Below are positions 54,938-63,572 of a stretch of DNA of 64,000 nucleotides, piece by piece. A program made the translations under genes and the position numbers. How positions within the stretch are numbered: position 1 is the first letter of the stretch; each line of letters begins with the position of its first letter. Under the pieces are notes generated by a model. It ran no database searches, was not told the DNA's origin, and saw nothing but the letters and a program-made list of their open reading frames with translations. The stretch spans positions 52,114 to 116,113 of the forward strand of contig JAFXXK010000016.1 of the NCBI GenBank assembly GCA_017542305.1. Reading direction: 5' to 3'. This stretch comes from a bacterium. Lineage in GTDB: Bacteria > Cyanobacteriota > Vampirovibrionia > Gastranaerophilales > Gastranaerophilaceae.

Positions 54938-55689
54938 TTCAGACCTTTCAGTAAAATTCTTAATCCCAAAGGAATTAACACAAGCAAATTATACTTCATA
55001 TATGATTTTTTGTGAAATTTGATAAGTTTTTTTCTTATACTTACATAATTTTTAAATTCTAACGCATAATGAGTTCTTGATTTAGGTAGTTGTCGATACC
55101 TAAAATATAGCTTATCAATTTTAAATGCAATTAAACCTATTTCAAACAGAGATAACCAAAAATCCCAGTCCTCACAACCCTCGTCCATTTCGGTTTTATA
55201 ACCGCCAACCTTTTCCCAGTCGGATTTTCTATACATAGAAGTACAGAAAATTCTGTTTTGACTAAGCATATTAATTAATGTAGCTTTTGGAAGCTTCCAT
55301 TCACCCTGTTTTTCGCCAAAGAACTCCGCATTACAATATACAATCCCTATTTTCTCATTATTATCAAGAATTTCCGATGCCTCTTTTAAATAAGCATTAA
55401 CTGTCATATCATCAGCATCCAGAGGTAAAATATACTTACCTTGAGCCTCTTTTATTGCATTATTTCTTGCTGCGGATACTCCCTGATTTTCCTGATTAAT
55501 ATATTTTATATTTATATCTGAAAACGAACTTATTACAGACTGAATTTTTTCATCCGCACCGAAATTCGGTGAACCGTCATTGACAACAATTACCTCAAAA
55601 TCCTTATATTCACCTCTTAGTGAACTTAGAGCATCTTCAAGGTAATCTTCCTGATTATAACAAGGTATTATGACAGAAACTTTTGGCAT
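54925..55689 (-). CDS. Family-2 glycosyltransferase
   Basis: 254 residues. PKVSVIIPCYNQEDYLEDAL opening, VIVVNDGSP near residue 35, LPLDADDM near residue 88 and the acceptor-loop CEDWDFWLSL near 168, the ED motif of many GT2 enzymes. It is more diverged from the next three. It is first of the four GT2 genes downstream of leuS, separated from leuS by a terminator hairpin. Confidence 0.9.
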   Translation of the reverse strand: MPKVSVIIPCYNQEDYLEDALSSLRGEYKDFEVIVVNDGSPNFGADEKIQSVISSFSDINIKYINQENQGVSAARNNAIKEAQGKYILPLDADDMTVNAYLKEASEILDNNEKIGIVYCNAEFFGEKQGEWKLPKATLINMLSQNRIFCTSMYRKSDWEKVGGYKTEMDEGCEDWDFWLSLFEIGLIAFKIDKLYFRYRQLPKSRTHYALEFKNYVSIRKKLIKFHKKSYMKYNLLVLIPLGLRILLKGLKCQK

Positions 55690-55700
55690 ACAAACTCCGA

Positions 55701-55724
55701 AAAAGGGGAGTTTAACTCCCCCTT
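55701..55724 (-). terminator. Terminator at the end of leuS
   Basis: GGGGGAGT and ACTCCCC with a short loop, followed by T-run on the minus strand, overlapping the leuS stop. It may be partly read through into the GT2 genes. Confidence 0.65.
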
Positions 55725-58227
55725 ATTTAACTACAATATTAACCAATTTTTTAGGAACAACGATTGTTTTTACAATAGTTTTTCCTTCGGTTAATGCTTT
55801 GACTTTTTCGCTTTGCAAAGCTACTTCTTTCATTTCATCCTGGCTTAAACCTTCGTCAACCTCAATTTTATCTTTAACTTTTCCGTTAACCTGAACAACT
55901 AAAGTAATTGAACTTGATTTAGCGAGGTTTTCATCCCATTTTAGCCATTCCTGATTATGAATTGAACCTTCACCGCCTAATTCATGCCAAGCTTCTTCCG
56001 TCAGGTGAACCGCAACAGGCGACATCAATTTCATCAATGCAACTATTGCGTAACTTAGAATTAACTTATCTTCTTCATCAGGTGACGGTTTCTTTGCCTG
56101 CCAGTCATAAATAGCATTGGTCAATTCTCTGTATTTTGAAATTACGGTATTGAACTGGAAATCATTTGAAATATCGTTAGTAATTCCCTTAATAGAGATA
56201 TGAACGAAGCGCAACAGGTCATCATTTTCTTTCTTCTTCAAATCTCCTGCTTTAATTTCAGGAATATTAAGAGAAATTTTGTCTGCATTAGTTGAAATTA
56301 ATCTCCAAACTCTGTTCAGGAATTTGTAACAGCCTTCAACACCTGCATCCGACCAGTCGAAATCTCTTGCCGGAGGTGAATCAGAAAGGATAAACAACCT
56401 TGCCGTATCTGCTCCGTAATTTTCAAATATTTCGTCAGGATCAACGGTATTACCTTTTGATTTTGACATCTTAGAACCGTCTTTAAGTACCATCCCCTGA
56501 GTTAACAGGTTTTTGAACGGCTCATCAAAATCAAGCAACCCGCAATCTCTTAATGCTTTTGTGAAAAATCTTGAATACAAAAGGTGAAGAATTGCGTGTT
56601 CAATACCGCCAACATACTGATCAACAGGTAACCAGTGATTTACTTTATCTTTATTGAAACATTCTTTGTCATTACGGGCATCAGCATATCTCAGATAATA
56701 CCAGCTCGAACAAATGAATGTATCCATTGTATCCATTTCTCTTGTTGCATGCCCGCCGCAAACAGGACATACGGTATCTTTAAATGTCGGGGAAGTTGTA
56801 ATAGGTGATTTCCCGACAACCGAGAAATCAACATCTTTCGGTAACATAACAGGAAGCTGATCTTCCGGAACAGGTTGTATTCCGCATTTGTCGCAATATA
56901 CAACAGGTATCGGCGCTCCCCAGTATCTTTGACGTGAAATCAACCAGTCACGAAGCCTGAATTGAGTTTTAAATTCGCCAAAACCTTCATCAACAGATTT
57001 TTGAGTAATGGCTTTTTTAGCTTTTTCGTTATCCATTCCGTCAAATTCACCTGAATTTACAAGAACTCCCGGATCTACATATGCATCTTCCCAAGTTTGA
57101 GGGTCACCCAAATCTTTATCCGCAGGTTTTATAACCGTTTTAAGAGGAAGATTATATTTCTTTGCAAACGCAAAATCCCTTGTATCGTGAGTCGGAACTG
57201 CCATAACTGCACCGGTACCGTATTCAACAAGAGCATAATCCGCAGTCCATAGCGGGAAAGTTTCACCCGTAAAAGGATTTAAGCAATGCGTTCCGAGAGG
57301 AACACCCGTTTTTGTTCTGTCTGTAGAAAGTCTTTCTATTTCAGACATTTTTCGGGCATTAGCTCTGTATGCCTCAACGGCATCTTTATTTTCAGGAGTT
57401 GTTAGTTTTTCAATGTCTTTATATTCAGGTGCAACAACAAGATAAGTTATACCATGAACGGTATCGGGTCTTGTAGTATAAACCGGAACTTCCATTTTTT
57501 CACCACTCGGAGCATCGACAACAGGGAATCTGAAAATTGCACCATGGGATTTGCCAATCCAGTTTGCCTGCATTGTTTTAACGTTATCACCCCAGCCCGG
57601 AAGTTTATCCAAATCCTGTAATAATACATCAGCATAGTCCGTAATCTTTAAAAACCATTGAGAGAGGTATTTCTTTTCAACGACACTGTCGCATCTCCAG
57701 CATTTGCCGTCAATAACCTGTTCGTTTGCAAGAACTGTTCCGCAGTCATTACACCAGTTTACGGCAGCTTCTTTTTTGTATGCCAAACCTTTTTTATAAA
57801 GCTGCAGGAATAACCACTGAGTCCACTTATAATATTCGGGCTTGCAGGTAGCAACTTCTCTGTCCCAGTCATAAGACAGTCCGAGCATCTTAAGCTGCTT
57901 TGTCATATAAGCAATATTTTCATCTGTCCAGGCTTCAGGATTTGCACCATGTTTCATAGCTGCATTTTCGGCAGGCAACCCGAAACTGTCCCATCCTATC
58001 GGATGTAAAACATTGAACCCTTGTGCCTTTTTAAATCGGGCAATAACATCGGTAATCGTATAGTTTCTTACGTGCCCCATGTGTAATTTACCTGACGGGT
58101 ACGGAAACATTGACAGCGCATAATATTTAGGTTTATCACTATCATCAGGAGTCTTGAAAGCACCTGTTTCTTCCCATACTTTTTGCCATTTCTTTTCTAT
58201 TTCCTGCGGAAAATATGCCTCTTTCAT
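55723..58227 (-). CDS. leuS: Leucyl-tRNA synthetase
   Basis: 834 residues from ATG 58227 (MKEAYFPQEIEKKWQKVWEE); the longer reading has no family match. HIGH motif PYPSGKLHMGHVRN near residue 40, editing domain with TRPDTVHG near 245, zinc Cys pairs NWCNDCGTVL and GKCWRCDS near 160 and KMSKS motif GSKMSKSKGNTV near 600. All regions standard. Housekeeping gene embedded in a polysaccharide region. Confidence 0.96.
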   Translation of the reverse strand: MKEAYFPQEIEKKWQKVWEETGAFKTPDDSDKPKYYALSMFPYPSGKLHMGHVRNYTITDVIARFKKAQGFNVLHPIGWDSFGLPAENAAMKHGANPEAWTDENIAYMTKQLKMLGLSYDWDREVATCKPEYYKWTQWLFLQLYKKGLAYKKEAAVNWCNDCGTVLANEQVIDGKCWRCDSVVEKKYLSQWFLKITDYADVLLQDLDKLPGWGDNVKTMQANWIGKSHGAIFRFPVVDAPSGEKMEVPVYTTRPDTVHGITYLVVAPEYKDIEKLTTPENKDAVEAYRANARKMSEIERLSTDRTKTGVPLGTHCLNPFTGETFPLWTADYALVEYGTGAVMAVPTHDTRDFAFAKKYNLPLKTVIKPADKDLGDPQTWEDAYVDPGVLVNSGEFDGMDNEKAKKAITQKSVDEGFGEFKTQFRLRDWLISRQRYWGAPIPVVYCDKCGIQPVPEDQLPVMLPKDVDFSVVGKSPITTSPTFKDTVCPVCGGHATREMDTMDTFICSSWYYLRYADARNDKECFNKDKVNHWLPVDQYVGGIEHAILHLLYSRFFTKALRDCGLLDFDEPFKNLLTQGMVLKDGSKMSKSKGNTVDPDEIFENYGADTARLFILSDSPPARDFDWSDAGVEGCYKFLNRVWRLISTNADKISLNIPEIKAGDLKKKENDDLLRFVHISIKGITNDISNDFQFNTVISKYRELTNAIYDWQAKKPSPDEEDKLILSYAIVALMKLMSPVAVHLTEEAWHELGGEGSIHNQEWLKWDENLAKSSSITLVVQVNGKVKDKIEVDEGLSQDEMKEVALQSEKVKALTEGKTIVKTIVVPKKLVNIVVK

Positions 58228-58356
58228 TATTCTTCTTTCCCTCTCAATTAATTCAATATGCAGGTTTGTCTGCAACCTAAATAAAACCTACCACAAAGAA
58301 AAGGGTTTGTAAAATGTAAGGTATCAAATATTAAAAATTAGTGCATTCGTTATTTA

Positions 58357-59220
58357 TTATTTTTTATTGGTACGCTTTTTGCTTTTAAATTTCAACTTTA
58401 TACCAATTATTGTAATAACAATATGATGATTTTCATTTTTAATCGAAAAAATATTTTGCAAGAATATTTTAAGTTTATTTCTGTCATCTACTTCTCTTAC
58501 GTAAATATTGTATCCTTCATTATTTACTAATATTGTAAAAATTCTTTCTACAGCGTGTACAAATTTTCCATTGTCTTCTGTATGTTGTTCTTTAACTATA
58601 AAATTTCTTTCAGATATATTAGAATTTACAAGTGTCTTCAATAATTCAGAACGAATTATAAACATTGTTCCTGCACAATAATATTTATAAGAACTTTTTA
58701 AATTTAGTTCTATTTTTAAATTCTCTAATAAATATGTATCTTCAATCCGATCTCGCAAAGGAAACAAGAATTTTTTACTGAGAATAATACCCGCATTCTT
58801 TTTACTTAAAATTTTTAGATTTTCCTTAAAAATATTTTTTGAACCTATTAATACATTAACCAAGTCATTGCGCCATGAATATTTTACTACGGTTACGTTT
58901 GCTTCTTTAAATTTATGTTCTACTTTTCTATAGTTTTTTGTGTGTATTTTTAATACATAATCATAATCATCTAAATTAACCATTCTACAAACTTGTATAA
59001 ACGGATAAATATCGTAACCTATATTTTCTACTTTTACAATTTTTACATCAGGTTTAAGTTTTAATAATTTTTTAGTTGATGCTTTATTCTCTTCGCATAC
59101 CGTAACATATAAATCCCAATCACAACCATCTATGTTACTTAATTTACTAATAAAGTAATCAATCTGGTTATGGTAAAATAAATGTAAATGAACAAGTATT
59201 TTGTTAGAATTTTTATTCAT
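58357..59220 (-). CDS. RgpF-like (rhamnan synthesis F) protein
   Basis: 287 residues. The core reads NIGYDIYPFI near residue 88, YDYVLKIHTKN near 107, then YCAGTMFIIRSELL near 195, the pattern of the rhamnan synthesis protein F family (PF05045), which act as rhamnosyl or related transferases in polysaccharide synthesis. The C-terminal tail NIFSIKNENHH...IGIKLKFKSK is nearly shared with the preceding GT2 gene. Start overlaps the end of that gene by eight bases. Confidence 0.82.
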   Translation of the reverse strand: MNKNSNKILVHLHLFYHNQIDYFISKLSNIDGCDWDLYVTVCEENKASTKKLLKLKPDVKIVKVENIGYDIYPFIQVCRMVNLDDYDYVLKIHTKNYRKVEHKFKEANVTVVKYSWRNDLVNVLIGSKNIFKENLKILSKKNAGIILSKKFLFPLRDRIEDTYLLENLKIELNLKSSYKYYCAGTMFIIRSELLKTLVNSNISERNFIVKEQHTEDNGKFVHAVERIFTILVNNEGYNIYVREVDDRNKLKIFLQNIFSIKNENHHIVITIIGIKLKFKSKKRTNKK

Positions 59221-60289
59221 TTAATGATTCCTTTTCTTCATTCATAATGACTGTTTCAGTGTTATTCCCAATCTTTTCAACCAGCTCTGAAATTAATTTA
59301 GATTGTTTATTTAGCTGTTTATTTTGCTTTTTTACTTTTGTTTCCAAATTAGAAATTCTTTTTTGTACAAGATATTTTTCATTTTTAATTTTTAGTTGCA
59401 TACCGGCAAATGTAATAATTTTATATTTTTTATTATTTGAATTTTTAATGGAAAATAAAAATTCCAATGGTGTTCTTTCACAGGAATTCGGTTTTTTACC
59501 AGGGAACATTTCCTGTTCTATTTTTATAATAGGGTTTTTTAATTTATTTTCTTTTACATAGTTCTCTCTAAACCCAGCCCATCTCTCCTTGAAAACCAGA
59601 TTATTTAGTTTTATAAGTTTTTCTCGTGTTTCTGCACCAAATGATGCCTGGCGTTTGTGATATACATATAAATCATCAATAAGTACATTTTTCCACCCAT
59701 TAGTTATTGCCCTATATGCATAATCTACTTCTTCATGATAACCTTTATCAAAAATTTCATCCAAGTATCCTTGTTGTTCTATAACTTCTTTTCTTATACA
59801 AAAGCAAAACCCTTCTGCAGACGGTATTATAGGATACGAACATTTATGTTTTTTACGCAATTGCTTATTCATTTTTTCAATGGTATAATTCTTCGGAATT
59901 GAAATATGATATAACCATGATGCAGAAGTTATCGGAGATGCTATACCTATTTCGTTATCAAAATTAAAACATTTAATAATTCTTTCACAAAATTCAGCAG
60001 GTATTTTTGTGTCACTGTTTAATAAAACTACAATATCTCCTTTTGCTAGTGTCATACCTTTGTTGCAAGTCTTTACAAATCCTAAATTTTCATCATTTTC
60101 AAGCAGTTTTATATTCGGATGAACTGAAACTAATCGCCCTAAATATTCCGTAGTATCAGTATTAGAGCAATCATTTATAAAAAGAACATCACCCAACTCA
60201 AAGTTAAAATTATTTACGACACTGTCTAAACATAATTTAACATCATCTAACGCATTATATATTGGAATAATTACACTTACTTTTGGCAT
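59213..60289 (-). CDS. Family-2 glycosyltransferase with coiled-coil tail
   Basis: 358 residues from ATG 60289 with GGAG seven bases upstream. GT2 opening PKVSVIIPIYNALDDVKLCL, VLFINDCSNTD near residue 40, VLLNSDTKIP near residue 92, then EEVDYAYRA near 190. C-terminal segment FLFSIKNSNNKKYKIITFAG followed by MQLKIK, then a coiled coil (ETKVKKQNKQLNKQSKLIS). The FSIKN...GxxLKxK tail also occurs in the RgpF-like gene after it. Together with RgpF they probably build one surface glycan. Confidence 0.85.
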   Translation of the reverse strand: MPKVSVIIPIYNALDDVKLCLDSVVNNFNFELGDVLFINDCSNTDTTEYLGRLVSVHPNIKLLENDENLGFVKTCNKGMTLAKGDIVVLLNSDTKIPAEFCERIIKCFNFDNEIGIASPITSASWLYHISIPKNYTIEKMNKQLRKKHKCSYPIIPSAEGFCFCIRKEVIEQQGYLDEIFDKGYHEEVDYAYRAITNGWKNVLIDDLYVYHKRQASFGAETREKLIKLNNLVFKERWAGFRENYVKENKLKNPIIKIEQEMFPGKKPNSCERTPLEFLFSIKNSNNKKYKIITFAGMQLKIKNEKYLVQKRISNLETKVKKQNKQLNKQSKLISELVEKIGNNTETVIMNEEKESLNE

Positions 60290-60321
60290 ATACAACTCCA
60301 CATATTTAACACTATACCATT

Positions 60322-61593
60322 CTATTTAAAAATAGTTTGTTCTCTGCTTGGTCCGACACTAACTATAGAAATAGGTACTTCTAAAAGCTGCTCTAATCTT
60401 GCCAAATATCTGCGGCAATTTTCAGGCAATTTATCGTATTTTCTAATTCCAGTAATATCTTCATTCCAGCCTTTATGAGTTTCATATACCGGTTCAAGAT
60501 ATTTGTGCATATAAACATCCGTCGGATAAGATTTATAAATTTTTCCGTCACGGGTATCTTTATACGCCGTACAAACCTTAATTTCATCAAAAGTATCAAA
60601 TACATCGGCTTTAGTTAAAGCGATAGTAGTTAATCCGCCTACAAGCACCGCATAGCGCATCGTAACTGCGTCGAACCAACCGCAGCGGCGCGGACGACCT
60701 GTAGTAACTCCGTATTCATGCCCGATTTCTCTGATTTTGTCACCGATTTCATCTGTAAGCTCAGTTACGAACGGACCTTCACCGACTCTTGTTACATAAG
60801 CCTTTGCAACACCTACAACTTCATCTATCATCTTCGGTCCATATCCGCTTCCGGTTGCAGCTCCACCGCCTATAGGGTTTGAACTTGTAACAAACGGATA
60901 TGTTCCGTAATCAACATCAAGCATTACACCCTGTGCCCCCTCAAATAAAACAATTTTTTTACGGGATTTTTCAAGCAATTCCTGCCATTTGAAGCATACA
61001 TAAGGTTCAAATATTTTGGCATATTTTTCGCATAACTCCAAAACTTTTTCTTTTGAATACGGTTCCAATCCGTAAACTTGTTCTAAAGTTTTGTTCTTAA
61101 TCGGAAGAATAACATCTAATTTTTCGGATAAAGTTTCTTTTGAGTACAAGTCCTGTATTTTTAATCCGATACGGGCATATTTATCTGTATATGTAGGTCC
61201 TATACCCTTTTTAGTCGTGCCTATTTTACCTTTTTTTGCCGTACTTTCAACAAAACCGTCAACTTCAGTATGATAAGGCATTGTAATTGATGCTAGAGGA
61301 CTGACTTTTAATCTTGAAACATTGATACCGTCTTTTATAAGTCCCGAAACTTCTTCTTCAAAATATTCGGGTAAAATTACCGTTCCCGCACCTATAAAAC
61401 AATCTTTGTCGCCGTACAATATTCCCGACGGGATAAGATGGAATTTAAAAGTTTTGTTATCTACAACAACGGTATGTCCTGCATTACATCCGCCCTGATA
61501 TCTTATAATCAAATCTGCATCCTGTGCCAGCAAATCGGTAATCTTAGCCTTACCTTCATCTCCCCACTGCGCACCAACTACAACTTTATTCAT
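60322..61593 (-). CDS. purA: Adenylosuccinate synthetase
   Basis: 423 residues. GTP-dependent first committed step from IMP to AMP. The opening VVVGAQWGDEGKAKITDLL is the P-loop; the family has GDEGKGKI, so the second Gly is Ala here. Further motifs GCNAGHTVV near residue 36, EGAQGVMLDVDYGTYPFVTSS near 219 (quoted in part) and RPRRCGWFDAV near 302 are complete. GAAGGGA before the ATG. Followed on the minus strand by its neighbour GT2 after 32 bases. Confidence 0.95.
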   Translation of the reverse strand: MNKVVVGAQWGDEGKAKITDLLAQDADLIIRYQGGCNAGHTVVVDNKTFKFHLIPSGILYGDKDCFIGAGTVILPEYFEEEVSGLIKDGINVSRLKVSPLASITMPYHTEVDGFVESTAKKGKIGTTKKGIGPTYTDKYARIGLKIQDLYSKETLSEKLDVILPIKNKTLEQVYGLEPYSKEKVLELCEKYAKIFEPYVCFKWQELLEKSRKKIVLFEGAQGVMLDVDYGTYPFVTSSNPIGGGAATGSGYGPKMIDEVVGVAKAYVTRVGEGPFVTELTDEIGDKIREIGHEYGVTTGRPRRCGWFDAVTMRYAVLVGGLTTIALTKADVFDTFDEIKVCTAYKDTRDGKIYKSYPTDVYMHKYLEPVYETHKGWNEDITGIRKYDKLPENCRRYLARLEQLLEVPISIVSVGPSREQTIFK

Positions 61594-61665
61594 AAAAATA
61601 CTTTCCCTTCATGCTTTTATCGTAATCGTTATCTGAACCTACATACTTATCCTAACATAAACAAA

Positions 61666-61689
61666 GAGGCTGACCAAATGGTCAGCCTC
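61666..61689 (-). terminator. Terminator of the 61721 gene
   Basis: GAGGCTGACC and GGTCAGCCTC form a perfect 10-bp stem with loop AAAT, then T-rich bases on the minus strand. Confidence 0.85.
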
Positions 61690-61698
61690 AAACTTCTT

Positions 61699-62077
61699 GT
61701 GAGTAAATGTGTATTTATAATTAGCCAAAATATTTTAGCATGTCTTGTTCTATTCTTGCCTGTTGTTCAGCATTTACATATTTGCCAACTTTAATCTGGT
61801 CATGTAAATCCAAACCTAATGCTGATACATCAGTTTTTTTGTTCATTCCAGAGAATGCAACACCGTAATTGCCTAAAGCTTCCAAACTGTTTGCATCAGT
61901 TTTTCTTTGTTCAAAAACCTGTTCCTGTACCTTTTCCTGTTCAGCCTTCTGTGTAGCCTGAGAATCTGCCAATGCTTTTTTAGCTTTGCCTATTTGATAT
62001 AAGCTAAAATCCTTATCCTTATTGAAATTTCCGAAATCGTAATTTGACATTTTTAAATCTCCTTATCATTTACTCAC
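61699..62077 (-). repeat. Inverted-repeat-flanked unit A
   Basis: GTGAGTAAATG (61699-61709) and its exact complement CATTTACTCAC (62067-62077) bound the 61721 gene. The unit is 379 bases long, the same as unit B, which has the identical ends. In the mRNA the first copy lies just upstream of the ribosome site and the second just after the stop, so the two ends could pair. Confidence 0.7.
61721..62050 (-). CDS. Small unknown protein, paralogue 1
   Basis: 109 residues. Opening NYDFGNFNKDKDFSLYQIG, then KAKKALADSQATQKAEQEK and a C-terminal VGKYVNAEQQARIEQDMLKY ending FG. About 40% identical to the 62216 gene in these regions. Mostly charged, helical and without signal peptide. AGGAG precedes the ATG inside the conserved leader. 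No family recognised. The strong shared leader and terminator suggest regulated expression; it might be a stress-linked or surface-associated small protein. Confidence 0.7.
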   Translation of the reverse strand: MSNYDFGNFNKDKDFSLYQIGKAKKALADSQATQKAEQEKVQEQVFEQRKTDANSLEALGNYGVAFSGMNKKTDVSALGLDLHDQIKVGKYVNAEQQARIEQDMLKYFG

Positions 62078-62157
62078 ACTCAATATATCGGAGTTTTAAG
62101 CCGTAAACTTTAACACATGAAGCCATTTCGTTACAAATGTTTACAAAAAAATATGCA

Positions 62158-62189
62158 AAAAAAAGCGGCCTTAAATCGGTCGCTTTTTT
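62158..62189 (-). terminator. Terminator of the 62216 gene
   Basis: AGCGACC and GGCCGCT (one G-U pair) with loop of seven and A/T tracts on the two sides; followed by T-run on the minus strand. Confidence 0.75.
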
Positions 62190-62190
62190 A

Positions 62191-62569
62191 GTGAGTAAAT
62201 GTTTATTTATAAATCTTATCCGAAATAATTTAAGAAGTTTGCTGAAACTCTTTGTTCTTGTTCCGGAGTAATAAATCGTCCAACCATAGCCTGAACTTCA
62301 TCTGTCAAAGGTAATGCAGAAGCTGTAACCTTTTGACTAATATTGAATGAAGCTTTACCATAAGCTCCTAATGCATCTGTGCTTCTTGCTTCAGCAGATT
62401 TAGGAAAATTGATTACTGTTTTTACCTGAGAAGCCTGAGCATCTGCTGCTGCTTTTTTCTCTCTGCCTAATTGGTACAATTCGTAATCTTTTGATCTGTC
62501 AAATGTTCTTGATTCATAATTACCGTATTCGCCGTAGTACATCTTTTAATCTCCTTATCATTTACTCAC
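62191..62569 (-). repeat. Inverted-repeat-flanked unit B
   Basis: GTGAGTAAATG (62191-62201) and CATTTACTCAC (62559-62569) bound the 62216 gene. Length 379 bases, as unit A, and offset 492 bases. The leader GTGAGTAAATGATAAGGAGATT is nearly the same in both units. Confidence 0.7.
62216..62542 (-). CDS. Small unknown protein, paralogue 2
   Basis: 108 residues. Opening NYESRTFDRSKDYELYQLG, then REKKAAADAQASQVKTVIN and C-terminal VGRFITPEQEQRVSANFLNY ending FG. Paralogue of the 61721 gene, with the same opening, Ala-rich helix and end. AGGAG precedes the ATG. No domain recognised. The duplicated gene and its leader and inverted ends make it part of a repeated module. Confidence 0.7.
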   Translation of the reverse strand: MYYGEYGNYESRTFDRSKDYELYQLGREKKAAADAQASQVKTVINFPKSAEARSTDALGAYGKASFNISQKVTASALPLTDEVQAMVGRFITPEQEQRVSANFLNYFG

Positions 62570-62833
62570 ATGGTTTTTCTGTAGCATACTTTTAATGTTT
62601 TTTACAGAATTGTCCACATTATTCGTACATGGTTCTTGTCCTCGTGTGTATCTTTTTCCTTTGAAATCTCTTGTACTAATATAAAGTATTTTTGAATTTA
62701 AAAATTGCGTACATGGTATATATTTGTTACATATTCTTAACATAACTTTACATATTTGTACCAAAATATCACCTGAACACTTTAACCCCAAAACCTATTT
62801 TATGCTAAGATATCAGAATAGAGAGGAACATTT

Positions 62834-63559
62834 GTGAAAAAACTAATAATCAGCACAATAATTATATTAACACTTACATCGCCTGTTCTTGCAGAAAAAA
62901 CAGATTTCCCAGGAGTCGGTCTGGATATATTCAAAGAACCCTACAGCAAAAAGGTTATAATAACCGATATAATACCTGATTCACCCGCCCAAAAAGCAGG
63001 AATAAAAATCGGTTCAGAATTAGTTTCCGTAAATGATAAAAAAACAAAAAATTTATCATCATGCGCAATAATAAACCAAATAAGCCCGAATACTGAGAGT
63101 ACGGTAAAACTTGTAGTAAAGAATAGTGAACGCAAGTTAAATACCTACAACCTTAAAACCGAAGAATTGACAATAGATGAGCCAAATCGGGAGCCATATT
63201 TTGAAATATTCTGGAGTCAGATTGCTCCGAGAAATCTTAAGGATGCAGTACCGATAAAACCTGAAATTGTTAAACAATTTAGCAGGAAATATAAGAAAAA
63301 TATATTACCTGCTGTAACTTATTGGTTAAACAGAAAAAATCAGATGATGCCCGGATTCAAATACTGCATGACAGATTCGGAAGATAATCAGGAAACATGC
63401 CTGGTACGTCTTTGGATAAACGAAACCCAAAAAACACAAGCCGATGAAATGAAATATAAATTTTTACAATCAGACATGCTTGAAACAGCAGAGGACGAAA
63501 TTACGCTAAGTCCTACATGGATTCAAAAATACCGTTGCAAATTTGAATATAGTAATTAA
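62834..63559 (+). CDS. Secreted PDZ-domain protein
   Basis: 241 residues from GTG 62834 with AGAGG upstream. Signal peptide (KKLIISTIIILTLTSP, cut after VLA), then a PDZ domain at about residues 25-100 with the carboxylate loop GVGLDIF and the IIPDSPAQKAGIKIGSELVSVNDK core. The C-terminal 130 residues contain Cys residues and no protease triad, so this is a PDZ adapter or envelope protein. The gap to the divergent small genes holds its promoter. Confidence 0.8.
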   Translation: MKKLIISTIIILTLTSPVLAEKTDFPGVGLDIFKEPYSKKVIITDIIPDSPAQKAGIKIGSELVSVNDKKTKNLSSCAIINQISPNTESTVKLVVKNSERKLNTYNLKTEELTIDEPNREPYFEIFWSQIAPRNLKDAVPIKPEIVKQFSRKYKKNILPAVTYWLNRKNQMMPGFKYCMTDSEDNQETCLVRLWINETQKTQADEMKYKFLQSDMLETAEDEITLSPTWIQKYRCKFEYSN

Positions 63560-63572
63560 TTTTTCTTTTATA

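Noticed and set aside
62558..62791. 77-codon frame on the minus strand before the PDZ gene
   Set aside because: No ribosome site, no protein-like pattern, and it overlaps the promoter of the paralogue gene.
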